Shown here piece after piece: positions 17,154 through 25,425 of a stretch of 32,386 nt of DNA; the stretch's first letter is position 1; each line of letters starts with the position of its first letter. A program made the translations under genes and the position numbers. Under the pieces are notes generated by a model. That model saw only the letters and a program-made list of their open reading frames with translations, searched no databases and was not told where the DNA came from. Source of the DNA: an uncultured Muribaculaceae bacterium (GTDB lineage: Bacteria; Bacteroidota; Bacteroidia; Bacteroidales; Muribaculaceae); contig CAJTYD010000022.1 in NCBI GenBank assembly GCA_910583775.1, positions 1 through 32,386 of the forward strand. Direction: 5' to 3'.

Positions 17154-18680
17154 ATGAAAAGATATTTATATTCTCTTGATTTACTGATTCTTATTGCTTT
17201 TTTGCCATTATCTGCCAGCGCTCAGCAGACACTTGAGGAGGCTACCGACAGTATTAAGAATATACTTTCTCAGGCTAAGAGAGGAGATGCATTTTCGCAA
17301 AATGAGGTTGGAGGATGGTATTATCGGGGGCGTCATGTGAAACAGAACTATGAGGAGGCTCTGAAATGGTGGTCAAAATCCGCACAGCAGGGTAATGTGC
17401 TGGCAATCGGGAATATGGGTCTCTGCTATCAGACCGGCAATGGCATAGCCGCGGACTCTCTGCGAGCCTCTAAACTTTATCTCCGTTCGATTAAGGAGGG
17501 CAATAAGGCTCTCTTTGATCAGAATCTGGAATTGGCGAAAAAAGGAAGTGTCTTCAGCAGTATGCTTATCGCCGAATGTTATAGAAAAGGATATGGAGTA
17601 GGTAAAAATATAAGTCAGGCCATACCCTTTCTTAAAGAGGCGGCTGATAGGAATTGTGTCGCGGCACAAAGGGATCTCGCTCTTATCCTTTTGAATGGAA
17701 AGAAGGCTGGCGAAGCTTTAGCCTGGTTTAAGAAGGGTTCCGAAAACGGAGATCCTGCCTGTACTTTCTACTATGGCAAGATGCTTATGGAAGGTCTTGG
17801 AATAAAGGCTGATAAGAAAGAGGGCGCAAACTACATACTTAAAGCTGCGGAGAAGAATTTCCCTCTGGCGATGTTTTATCTGGGCAACTGCTACATGAAT
17901 GGAGAAGGAATTACAAAAAATGCGGAGCAGGCAGTCAAATGGTATAGACTTGCCGCCGGAAAGGGAAGCCATAATGCAGAGTGGAAACTTGCAGAGTGTT
18001 ATCGGGAGGGAATCGGCACTCCGATAAACTATGATCAGGCTTTATTCTGGTATGGACGGGCTTCTGAAAAAGGTCATGCTCGTGCGTTTAAGTCGCTCGT
18101 CTCCGATTCCATCCCGGAATCTACATTCATCGCTTATATGAAAGGAATGAAAGTGTATTATGCAAAAGATTTTGATGAGGCGCTCAAACAATTTAAGATT
18201 GTTGATAAAGCCAAGGTTATAGATGGGAGAATCATGACCGCCGCAATCCTCGCCAATTCCTCCTATTCCGGACGGAATATTAAAAAGGGAATTAAACTTT
18301 TTAAAGAAGCAGCAAAGATGAGCCCTCAGGCAATGTATTTGCTTGGAACTCTTTATGAGGCCGGAGTCGGCGTTGATAAAAACATGGATGAAGCTGTTGG
18401 TTTGATTACAAAGTCTGCTGATTCCGACTATGCTGAGGCTGAATGTGCTCTTGCCGATATGTATTTTGAAGGAAGAGGTGTTGATCAGAATTATGAAAAG
18501 GCGGTTGAGCTATATGAAAAAGCATACGCTCAGGGACAATTAACCGAAAACGCGGCTAAGCGTTATGCTTCCTGTTATGCCGACGGGAAGGGCGGCCTGA
18601 CCGTTGATAAAGATAAAGCTCAGGAGATCCTCAGTTCTTATCATCGAAACCCCGTACCGGCACTTTTGAAGACTTTCTGA
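17154..18680 (+). CDS. Exported long Sel1-repeat protein
   Basis: The 508-aa protein has a signal peptide (about 1-24, ending ASAQ). Unlike the other Sel1 proteins in the cluster it lacks the shared N-terminal domain and goes straight into Sel1 repeats from about residue 45. I count about nine to ten. They are interrupted around 325-395 by a stretch (SDSIPES to KLFKEAAKMS) that reads as irregular TPR-like helices. The last repeats (YAEAECALADMYFEGRGVDQNYEKA) are regular. It begins 20 nt after the acidic protein, so the two are probably co-expressed. It is the last gene before a strong hairpin. Confidence 0.88.
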   Translation: MKRYLYSLDLLILIAFLPLSASAQQTLEEATDSIKNILSQAKRGDAFSQNEVGGWYYRGRHVKQNYEEALKWWSKSAQQGNVLAIGNMGLCYQTGNGIAADSLRASKLYLRSIKEGNKALFDQNLELAKKGSVFSSMLIAECYRKGYGVGKNISQAIPFLKEAADRNCVAAQRDLALILLNGKKAGEALAWFKKGSENGDPACTFYYGKMLMEGLGIKADKKEGANYILKAAEKNFPLAMFYLGNCYMNGEGITKNAEQAVKWYRLAAGKGSHNAEWKLAECYREGIGTPINYDQALFWYGRASEKGHARAFKSLVSDSIPESTFIAYMKGMKVYYAKDFDEALKQFKIVDKAKVIDGRIMTAAILANSSYSGRNIKKGIKLFKEAAKMSPQAMYLLGTLYEAGVGVDKNMDEAVGLITKSADSDYAEAECALADMYFEGRGVDQNYEKAVELYEKAYAQGQLTENAAKRYASCYADGKGGLTVDKDKAQEILSSYHRNPVPALLKTF

Positions 18681-18733
18681 GAATTATATCTGGTTTATTG
18701 CCTAAATGGCATTTTCTTCAAATAAAGACAAGA

Positions 18734-18773
18734 TGAGGCCAGGTTTTGCTGATAAGTGCAAAACCTGGCCTCA
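18734..18773 (+). terminator. Strong hairpin ending the plus-strand cluster
   Basis: A perfect 16-bp stem (left arm 18734-18749, right arm 18758-18773) closes an 8-nt loop. It is followed by an AT-rich run with only a weak T tract. It lies 53 nt after the last Sel1 gene and 24 nt before the stop of the convergent minus-strand gene. It may therefore serve both directions. Confidence 0.75.
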
Positions 18774-18796
18774 TTATTATAATTTGAAGGCGGTTG

Positions 18797-19027
18797 CTAT
18801 CTTTGGGTTGAGGCTCTTTCCAGAAGATATTCATCGGCTATGTAGAAGTCGCTGTATAGATAGAGGCCTGTCTTATGGTTGTGAAAACGGCTGCAGGTAG
18901 TGCTCCGATAGAAGTCTTTGAGGGCTTGCAAAGGTGGTATATTTAGCTTTTTCGCAATACGGCATGCGATGGCTCCTATTCGTCCCCAGCGCAGAATATC
19001 AATAGCTTTTTGATTATAATAATCCAT
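18797..19027 (-). CDS. Small conserved-type protein (possibly DUF3791-like)
   Basis: The 76-aa protein has no signal or membrane segment. Its pattern, an N-terminal helix with RIGAIACRIAKKLNIPPLQALKDFYRS followed by HNHKTGLYLYSDFYIADEYL, resembles small Bacteroidales proteins that I associate with the DUF3791 family, which are often found beside toxin-like genes. The assignment is not certain. It starts with ATG 27 nt downstream of the Fic gene stop, in the same direction, so the two may form a unit. Its partner Fic gene is broken, but this frame is intact. Confidence 0.55.
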   Translation of the reverse strand: MDYYNQKAIDILRWGRIGAIACRIAKKLNIPPLQALKDFYRSTTCSRFHNHKTGLYLYSDFYIADEYLLERASTQR

Positions 19028-19054
19028 AATTCCGGTAGTGTGTATGGTTATGCA

Positions 19055-20061
19055 TCAGTCGTTTAGATTGTATTGGACAATCCAATAGCCTGTTTTAGGG
19101 CTTCCTTTACGCTCTATCCATCCCTCAGCTTTCATGTTGGATATAATCTTCTTTATGCCATTTTCCGTTAACCCGATTTTTTCAGCAAGTTCGACGCGTG
19201 TCATACGAGAGTTGTCAGCAAGGAGCCTCAATACTGCCAATTCTGATTTATTGGGTACTTTATTGGGTACTTTACTGGGTACTTTACTGGGTACTTTACC
19301 GGGTACTTCCTTTATATTCTTCTGCAGAGCCTTTAAAACCTCTTTGAGCATGAAGTCTATAAATGGACCTGATTGCCCTTCTGTTGTAGATGCTGAAATT
19401 GCATTGTAATATTCCTGTTGATTGGCGTATACCATATTTTCTACAGGAAGGTGTTCGAACAATGGATTCAGACGACCCAGTATAAGAGACTGCCATAGTC
19501 TTCCCGTACGACCATTTCCATCCGAGAAAGGATGTATAAATTCAAATTCATAGTGAAAAACGCATGAACGTATCAATAAATGATCTTTGGATTTTTTAGC
19601 CATGCGAAAAGATCGCCCATCAGTTCGGGGACACGTTGAGGTGGAGGAGCTAAATGAACTATTCTGTTTTCACCGAATGCCCCTACGCCGCTATTGCGGT
19701 ATCTTCCGGCATCGTCCGTCAACGCCTCCATCATGACGCCATGCGCCTTTAGCAAATCTTTTTCAGAGAATGGATTTAATTGTGAATATAAATCATAAAC
19801 ACGGATGGCATTCCTGACTTCCTGAATCTGGCGAATAGGTGCAATAACCTGCTTGCCGTTGATTATATCTCTTACTTCATCATCGCTTAGTGTATTGCCC
19901 TCTATTGCAAGAGATGAATGAATGGTCTTGATGCGATTGGCCTTGCGAAGCTTTAAGCCGTGTTCTCCCTCCAGAGCGATGTTGTGCCGCTCCAAAAGTG
20001 CTGATATTTCCGCAATACTGTTGATTGCTTCTGTCTATACGATTAATGGAGGAATTGCCAT
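19055..20061 (-). pseudogene. Fic-domain AMP transferase with C-terminal winged helix, broken by a stop and a frameshift
   Basis: Read from the ATG at 20061, the frame runs MAIPPLIV and then meets TAG at 20035-20037, continuing with TEAINSIAEISALL. It stays open to a frameshift at an A6 run (plus-strand T6 at 19592-19597). The second part carries on in the -1 frame. Joined, the product is about 334 aa. It has the inhibitory-helix motif SLAIEGN and the Fic core HPFSDGNGRTGR. After these come a linker of repeated Lys-Val-Pro-x and a winged-helix DNA-binding domain (about the last 60 residues). Fic enzymes transfer AMP to target hydroxyls. Two lesions argue for a dead gene, although the frameshift site A-AAA-AAT could allow slippage. 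The first fragment could also restart at TTG 19995. Confidence 0.8.
19251..19310 (-). repeat. Five tandem 12-bp units in the Fic linker
   Basis: There are five adjacent 12-bp units on the plus strand at 19251, 19263, 19275, 19287 and 19299, with core GGGTACTT. They encode a Lys-Val-Pro-(Ser/Asn/Gly) linker between the Fic domain and the winged helix. Copy-number changes keep the reading frame. Confidence 0.9.
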
Positions 20062-20107
20062 ACTGACGGGAATTAATAAAGATTATAAAGTTGCCAATGG
20101 GTAGCTT

Positions 20108-21667
20108 TTACCGGGAATAAAGGAAGAGGGGGGCGGACTCGCGGTTCATGCGGTCGAGGGCGGTGACGGCAAAAGTGGAACCTTCGGAGTCGGGTGCGAG
20201 CTCGAGGCGCGTGTAGGGGGTCACGGCGATTATTGTCTGCGAATCCTCAAAGTCCTGGCTCTCGCCGGGGAAGAACTCATAGACCACATATCTTACCACA
20301 TCGCTTTCGGAACCATGTCTGTATGATTCACTTAATCCATCTTTTTTGTCTGAGCCATGACGGGATTTGCCGCTCGCGGAGCCATGACGCGTCGGGCTGT
20401 TGGCTACAGGTTTCCATTCGAGGTATTGCTTGCCGTTCTGTTTCACGATCTTTATGTCGGTAACGGCGGCCGGTTTCTTCGATTTGTCGCCGTAGACGGG
20501 AGGCAGGGCGAGTGTCGACTGGTATTTCATTGCCAGCGAATCGGCGGCGCCCTTGTAGTTGCCGGTAACCCAATATCCGTGCCACCAGATATTGCCCGCC
20601 ACATTGGGCAGCTCGCGCGACATTCTCACTTTGGTGTCGAGCTCGTTGCGGTCGTGATTGCCGGGATCCGGCGAATCCATCGTGCGCTTCACGTCCTGCC
20701 CGATATATATGTCGACGCCGTTGGCGTTGTCGTTCCACCATTTCGCCAGGCTCCGGCTCGGAGCGGCCTTTGTGTCGAGACTCCAGTAGAGCTGCGGGGC
20801 GAGATAGTCGATCCAGCCCTTCTTTGCCCACAGCAGGACATCGGCGTAGAGGTCGTCGTAGTTCTGCAGACCGGAGCTTTCGCTGCCGCGCGGATCATTC
20901 TTCTTGTTTCGCCATATTCCGAACGGACTCACACCGAACCTCACCCAGGGCTTCTCCTTCTTTACCGTGGAGTGCAACTGTTCGATGAGAAGGTCGACGT
21001 TATGGCGGCGCCAGTCGTTGAGTGACATTCCGTTGCCGAATTTCGCGAAACTCTTACCGTCGGGAATCTTCTTGCCCGGTGCCGGATAGGGATAAAAATA
21101 GTCGTCGATATGGATACCGTCTACGTCATATCTTTTCAGAATATCGCTTACTATCTCACAGATGGCGTCGCGGTTCTCCTGATACGCCGGATCGAACAGC
21201 ACCTGCCCGTTATAGCGGAAGAATCGGTGTGGCTCGCGGTTGGATATATGCGAAGAGGGGAGTACCTCCTTCGCTGTCGACGTCACGCGATATGGATTGA
21301 GCCAGGCGTGAAACTCCATGCCGCGCTTATGCGCCTCCTCAAGAACATACTCCATCGGGTCCCACATCGGATCGGGCGCTTTGCCGCGCTGACCTGTCAG
21401 CCACGCGCTCCAGGGCTCGAGGTCGGATTTATAGACGGCGTCGGCCGTGGGACGCACCTGGAAAATCACAGCGTTGCATCCAGCATCCTTCAGGCGGTCG
21501 AGCTGGTCGCGGACGTATGCCTGTGCCTGAGCCGTGGTCTTGTCCTGCCATTGGGTCTGGCCGATAACATGGAGCCACGCGCCGCGGAACTCCCGTTTGG
21601 GATTATTGGCAAACACGCCGGCCGCAATCAATAACAATAGAAAAGCTGAGTATATTCTTTTAGACAT
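20108..21667 (-). CDS. Secreted GH10-like (DUF187/GHL10) glycosidase-family protein
   Basis: The 519-aa protein has a signal peptide (about 1-20, ending VFA-NN). The family signature follows: REFRGAWLHV near the start, NAVIFQVRPTADAVYKS, FHAWLNPYR, DVDGIHIDDYFYPYP, RFGVSPFGIW, WIDYLAPQLYW. The first DUF187/GHL10 Asp is in the DGIHIDDY strand. The enzyme class resembles TIM-barrel glycosidases that act on cell-wall or exopolysaccharide glycans; the substrate is unknown. After residue 400 comes a fibronectin-III-like module with an unusual insertion (420-455) containing three RHGS motifs. It lies 23 nt after the TIGR02757 gene in the same direction. Confidence 0.88.
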   Translation of the reverse strand: MSKRIYSAFLLLLIAAGVFANNPKREFRGAWLHVIGQTQWQDKTTAQAQAYVRDQLDRLKDAGCNAVIFQVRPTADAVYKSDLEPWSAWLTGQRGKAPDPMWDPMEYVLEEAHKRGMEFHAWLNPYRVTSTAKEVLPSSHISNREPHRFFRYNGQVLFDPAYQENRDAICEIVSDILKRYDVDGIHIDDYFYPYPAPGKKIPDGKSFAKFGNGMSLNDWRRHNVDLLIEQLHSTVKKEKPWVRFGVSPFGIWRNKKNDPRGSESSGLQNYDDLYADVLLWAKKGWIDYLAPQLYWSLDTKAAPSRSLAKWWNDNANGVDIYIGQDVKRTMDSPDPGNHDRNELDTKVRMSRELPNVAGNIWWHGYWVTGNYKGAADSLAMKYQSTLALPPVYGDKSKKPAAVTDIKIVKQNGKQYLEWKPVANSPTRHGSASGKSRHGSDKKDGLSESYRHGSESDVVRYVVYEFFPGESQDFEDSQTIIAVTPYTRLELAPDSEGSTFAVTALDRMNRESAPLFLYSR

Positions 21668-21690
21668 GAAGTTGTTTGTTTTTTAATTTC

Positions 21691-22473
21691 TTATTCGCCT
21701 ACACCTATGCCGAAAAGGGCGTAGTCGTAGAATACGGGATCATCGGGACGCAGCGAGCGCAAAACGCCCGTGAGGCTCTCCACGCTCTTGCGGTCGTTGC
21801 TCCTGCGCTCGAGAAGTCCTAAATTGCGGGCCGTGTTGCCGACATGGACATCGAGAGGGATATAGAGCTTCTCTTTCGGAACGGAATTCCATACACCCAT
21901 GTCGACGATGCCGTCGTCTCTCACAAGCCATCTCAAGGCCATGTTCACGCGTTTGAGCGCGGTTGCGTCGAGGTTCACGGGCAGACACTGCGAGCAAGTC
22001 GTTCCGTCGTTGACGTCACACATTATTTTCTGCATTTCCCCGACAAGCTTCCACGCCGGTGCCTCCGATTCGCCAACCTTCAGCGCCGATCCGAAAGCGT
22101 CGAGACTGCCGAACCGCGAATAAATCTCTCGCATGCCGCGCAGGAAATAACTGAAATGCTCTCCGAAGAAAGTGCGGTGTATGTTGATTTTAGGATCGAG
22201 ATCCTCATATCCCTCGTCCATCACGTATTTATACGGCTCATGATCCATGAGGGCGAGCATCTTCTCGGCGTCGCGACAGATCATCGTGCGCTTCCCCCAG
22301 GCGATGATGGCGGAAAGGAAGGCTACGATCTCAATGTCCTGCAGACGAGAGAAACGGCGCGGGAACTGCACCGGATCGTTGCCGATGAACTCCGGGCGGT
22401 TGATCCTGCGGGCCTCGCGGTCGAGCAGATCCGCGATATCCCTGTCGACAGTGACTGTATCGTTTATCATCAT
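21691..22473 (-). CDS. TIGR02757 family protein
   Basis: The 260-aa cytoplasmic protein belongs to the conserved Bacteroidetes TIGR02757 family. Its cues are PVQFPRRFSRLQDIEIVAFLSAIIAWGKRTMI, CSQCLPVNLDATALKRVNMALRWLVRDDGIVDMGVW, YIPLDVHVGNTARNLGLL and a C-terminal FYDYALFGIGVGE. The helical arrangement with the LDVHV...R pattern recalls the HhH-glycosylase-like fold, but I do not claim DNA glycosylase activity. The start ATG overlaps the stop of the upstream lipoprotein gene (ATGA), so the two are translated together. Confidence 0.88.
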   Translation of the reverse strand: MMINDTVTVDRDIADLLDREARRINRPEFIGNDPVQFPRRFSRLQDIEIVAFLSAIIAWGKRTMICRDAEKMLALMDHEPYKYVMDEGYEDLDPKINIHRTFFGEHFSYFLRGMREIYSRFGSLDAFGSALKVGESEAPAWKLVGEMQKIMCDVNDGTTCSQCLPVNLDATALKRVNMALRWLVRDDGIVDMGVWNSVPKEKLYIPLDVHVGNTARNLGLLERRSNDRKSVESLTGVLRSLRPDDPVFYDYALFGIGVGE

Positions 22474-22790
22474 TGCTTTCCGATATGTCTTGCGATGTCC
22501 GGACGCACTGTCCTAACTGTCGAAACGAATGCCGAGTCGTAGGCGGCTGCAGCCTTGGGTTGACCTATGGTGTCGTATTTCGTTCGCTTTGAACGTGCTT
22601 CGAGAAGCAGTTTCTGCAGTTCGGTGGTATCTTTCCACTCTTTCCCCACGAAGATTCGCGCGGCCTCGCGCCCTTCCATCTGGGCGGCGAGGATGTCGGC
22701 CTCCTCTTCAGCAGCCTTGTTGTTGCCGCAGCCTCCGGCCAGCAAAAGGAGAGCGGTTCCCGCCAGAAACATATATTTCTTTGCAAACAT
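22470..22790 (-). CDS. Small lipoprotein of unknown function
   Basis: The 106-aa protein has a lipoprotein signal ending in the lipobox LAGGC (Cys21). The remainder is short, helical and charged (EEADILAAQMEGREAARIFV), with no known domain. The region C-terminal to the Cys lacks a clear membrane-retention signal. Its stop overlaps the start of the TIGR02757 gene, so it is first in this unit. An ATG at 22772 would give a shorter but still valid lipoprotein signal. Confidence 0.75.
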   Translation of the reverse strand: MFAKKYMFLAGTALLLLAGGCGNNKAAEEEADILAAQMEGREAARIFVGKEWKDTTELQKLLLEARSKRTKYDTIGQPKAAAAYDSAFVSTVRTVRPDIARHIGKQ

Positions 22791-22820
22791 ATAAATCTTA
22801 TTTACAGAAGATATTCTTTT

Positions 22821-22853
22821 AAAACGGGAGACGTCGATTAGAACGCCTCCCGT
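22821..22853 (-). terminator. Terminator after the S9 peptidase gene
   Basis: Read on the minus strand, ACGGGAG pairs with CTCCCGT (plus coordinates 22847-22853 and 22824-22830). One mismatch and three more pairs toward the loop follow, and then a TTTT run. It lies 26 nt after the S9 peptidase stop and before the small lipoprotein gene. It probably separates the two units. Confidence 0.7.
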
Positions 22854-22878
22854 CAGTATTAGCTATTCGTTTTATGAC

Positions 22879-25407
22879 TTATTTGCCATACATGGAATTC
22901 CACCATTTCGGGTCGTCCTGGAGATATTTGGCGAACCAGGCCATTATAGTGTTCTGCCAGAGGATCCGTTTTTCGAAGTCGGAGATAAAATGGTTCTCCC
23001 CGTCCACGCTGATGAATTCCACGTCGCGGCCCAGAATGCGGAGCGCGTTGAAGAGCTGGATGCTCTCTCCGATAGGCACGTTGGTGTCGGCGGTCCCGTG
23101 GAGCAGAAGCAGTGGGGTGTGGATCTTGTCGGCATTGAAGAGGGAGCCCTGTTTTGTGAAGAGGTCGGGGTCGGTCCAGGGATAATGCTTGGCGGCAGCC
23201 ACAGCGTTATATGAGTATCCCCAGTATCCTTCGCCCCAGTAGCTTGTCACGTTCGAAATGCCGGCATGTGAGACTGCGGCTGCGAAAATATCGGTGAGCG
23301 TCTGAAGATACTGCGTCATGAAGCCGCCGTATGAGGCGCCGAGACAGCCCACTTTCTTGCGGTCGACAAACGGATGGGCGTCGCAGAATTTCTTCACGCC
23401 TTCGATGATCTCTTCGGCAGTGCGCTTGCCCCAAGCGTTGACGTGGCGGGCGGAGAACTCCTGACCGTAGCCTGTGGTGCCGCTCGGATTGAGGGTGTAG
23501 ACCACGTAGTCGCGCGAGGCGAATACCTGCGGTGCGTAGGGCGAGGTGAGGCCGGCGGCTGTCGGCGAGGTTCCGCCGTAGTAATATACGATAAGAGGAT
23601 ATTTCTTGGCCGGGTCGAATTCGGGAGGATAGCAGATATATCCGTCGATTGTGTCGCCGTTCTTCGATTTGAAAGTCCAGGGCTCCATCTTGCCCATTTC
23701 GACGTCGGCGAGCGATTTATGCATCGGGTCGTCGATCAGGCGCGACTTCCCGTTCTTGAGGTTAAGCAGGAAAGCTCTTCCTGCGTTATCGAAGTCGCCG
23801 CCATAATATGCCATCCAGGTGGATTCGTCATCGCCGATCGAGAAATTGCTTACAGACTCCGTCTTTGTGTCGAGCCTGACGAATTTACCGGTCTTGGGAT
23901 TCAGAGAATACACATTGTTGAAGAAGCCCTCCTCTGCCTTGAGATATATAAGGCCGTCGACATCGTTCCAGACCGGATTCGAGATAGAGGGATTGAAGTC
24001 GCGGGTAATCGGCTTAACCTCCTTTGTGGCTATTGTATAAAGGAATCCCTGGTTGTCGAAGTCATTGGCGATCTCGTTGTCGCCGATATTCTCGCCGATA
24101 TGGTTGAAGGCCTGCGGGCTTCCGAGCACGAACAGCTGTTTGGCATCCGGAGAATAAATGGCGGAGTTGATGAAGCCGTCGTTGCGTATGAGCGTATCGG
24201 TTTTGAGGGTGTTGAGGTCCATCTCCACCAGAGTCTTGAAGTAGAAGGGATACTCGTTCGCACGGTCAACAGAGGAGATATAGAGCATCTTGCTGCCGTC
24301 TTTCGAATAGTCGCATATAGACGTCGCGGCTCCTCCGTATGTGAGGGGAGTGGTGACGTGGGTGGCGATTTCGTAACGCATCAGATAGGAACGGTTCCGG
24401 GTGCCTGGAATACGGTCGTCGGGACTGTCGTATTTGCGGAGCGGACCGGCCTCTGCTTTTCCGTCAACGTTTTTATAGTAGATGATATAACGCTGGTCGG
24501 GCGTTATGTCGAAACTTCTTTCGGGGAGACCTTCTGCGATCTTCGATACTTTCATGGAGGGAATCTCTATTGTCATCACGTCGTAGCCCGAGGGTTTGTG
24601 GGTGGTGTAATAGAGAGTGGCGCCCTTAGGCATCCAGTCGGCATATACCGACACATCTTCCGAAAGCACTTTTCCGGTAGCTGTCTCTGAGAGCACTGCA
24701 TGATAGTTTGTGGTCTCTTTGTCGAAAGTCTCGAAATATTTTGTGAGCAGATAGCGGCCGTCGGGCGAAAGGGTGGTGTTGTAGACACGCTCGCCGGTCA
24801 TAGTGGCGAGCAGCGAGAAACGCTTCCTGATGTCCGGACCAGAAAAGATCTCGATATTCTCATAGTCTTTGTCGGGAGTGAACTCGAGTCTGAACTCGGG
24901 CGCGCTCTTGTCGTCGGGCAGCGAGACGAGATTCACCTGGATCTCGTAGTCGGCTTCCGGATTCAGGTCGAGAGACGACGAGGCCTCTGTCGACAGGGAA
25001 TCGGATGTCGTCTTTTTCACGGTGGAGACGCCGTTAACCAGGACATCGGCCATCGAGGTAGATTTGAGCGCGAGCTTGCCTTTGGTGAATCTGGAGGCAC
25101 GCAGACGGGTCGTGAACGTGTGGAGCATCGGATTGTTTTTATCGGAAACGAGCGTGAGGTTTCCGGCCGAGTCTGCGGTCATGGTGGTCCAGTCGGCGAG
25201 CTGGTCCGCGAAGATGCGTCCGCGCGAGTCAAGGAGTTTGTCGTTGGAGAAGGGATTCTCTTTCTGTGTCGAGTCGGGCAAAGCGGGGATGTGCAGCTTT
25301 ACCGGAGTCGCGGCCTTGAACCTGGTCAGAGTGTAGGCGGAGGTAAATCCGGCCGAGAGCAGGATTCCGCCCAGGGCCAGAGACAATGATGGTCCGAAAT
25401 GTTTCAT
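22879..25407 (-). CDS. S9 family serine peptidase (prolyl oligopeptidase/DPP IV-type)
   Basis: The 842-aa exported protein has an N-terminal signal/anchor helix (about 7-25). A WD/beta-propeller-like N-terminal part (about 200-600) is followed by an alpha/beta-hydrolase domain (about 605-842). The catalytic triad is visible: Ser692 in GASYGGF, Asp774 in GTADTN, and His806 in GENHF. The family removes dipeptides or short peptides, typically after Pro or Ala; the exact specificity cannot be read. The length and domain order fit the Bacteroidales S9 peptidases. It lies 18 nt after the FKBP lipoprotein gene, so it is probably in one transcript with it and lemA. A large antisense frame over this gene is a shadow. 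Confidence 0.93.
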   Translation of the reverse strand: MKHFGPSLSLALGGILLSAGFTSAYTLTRFKAATPVKLHIPALPDSTQKENPFSNDKLLDSRGRIFADQLADWTTMTADSAGNLTLVSDKNNPMLHTFTTRLRASRFTKGKLALKSTSMADVLVNGVSTVKKTTSDSLSTEASSSLDLNPEADYEIQVNLVSLPDDKSAPEFRLEFTPDKDYENIEIFSGPDIRKRFSLLATMTGERVYNTTLSPDGRYLLTKYFETFDKETTNYHAVLSETATGKVLSEDVSVYADWMPKGATLYYTTHKPSGYDVMTIEIPSMKVSKIAEGLPERSFDITPDQRYIIYYKNVDGKAEAGPLRKYDSPDDRIPGTRNRSYLMRYEIATHVTTPLTYGGAATSICDYSKDGSKMLYISSVDRANEYPFYFKTLVEMDLNTLKTDTLIRNDGFINSAIYSPDAKQLFVLGSPQAFNHIGENIGDNEIANDFDNQGFLYTIATKEVKPITRDFNPSISNPVWNDVDGLIYLKAEEGFFNNVYSLNPKTGKFVRLDTKTESVSNFSIGDDESTWMAYYGGDFDNAGRAFLLNLKNGKSRLIDDPMHKSLADVEMGKMEPWTFKSKNGDTIDGYICYPPEFDPAKKYPLIVYYYGGTSPTAAGLTSPYAPQVFASRDYVVYTLNPSGTTGYGQEFSARHVNAWGKRTAEEIIEGVKKFCDAHPFVDRKKVGCLGASYGGFMTQYLQTLTDIFAAAVSHAGISNVTSYWGEGYWGYSYNAVAAAKHYPWTDPDLFTKQGSLFNADKIHTPLLLLHGTADTNVPIGESIQLFNALRILGRDVEFISVDGENHFISDFEKRILWQNTIMAWFAKYLQDDPKWWNSMYGK

Positions 25408-25425
25408 GGTGTAAGTGGCCTGATT

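Noticed and set aside
18706..18900. 64-residue plus-strand frame over the hairpin and small DUF gene
   Set aside because: It covers the 16-bp stem hairpin and lies antisense to the better small gene; no domain and no SD.
19251..19310. The 12-bp repeats as a CRISPR array
   Set aside because: Units are contiguous with no spacers and are in a coding frame.
23374..24690. 438-residue open frame antisense to the S9 peptidase
   Set aside because: It lies fully inside the S9 gene, has no recognisable domain, and such frames arise from GC-rich codon structure on the other strand.
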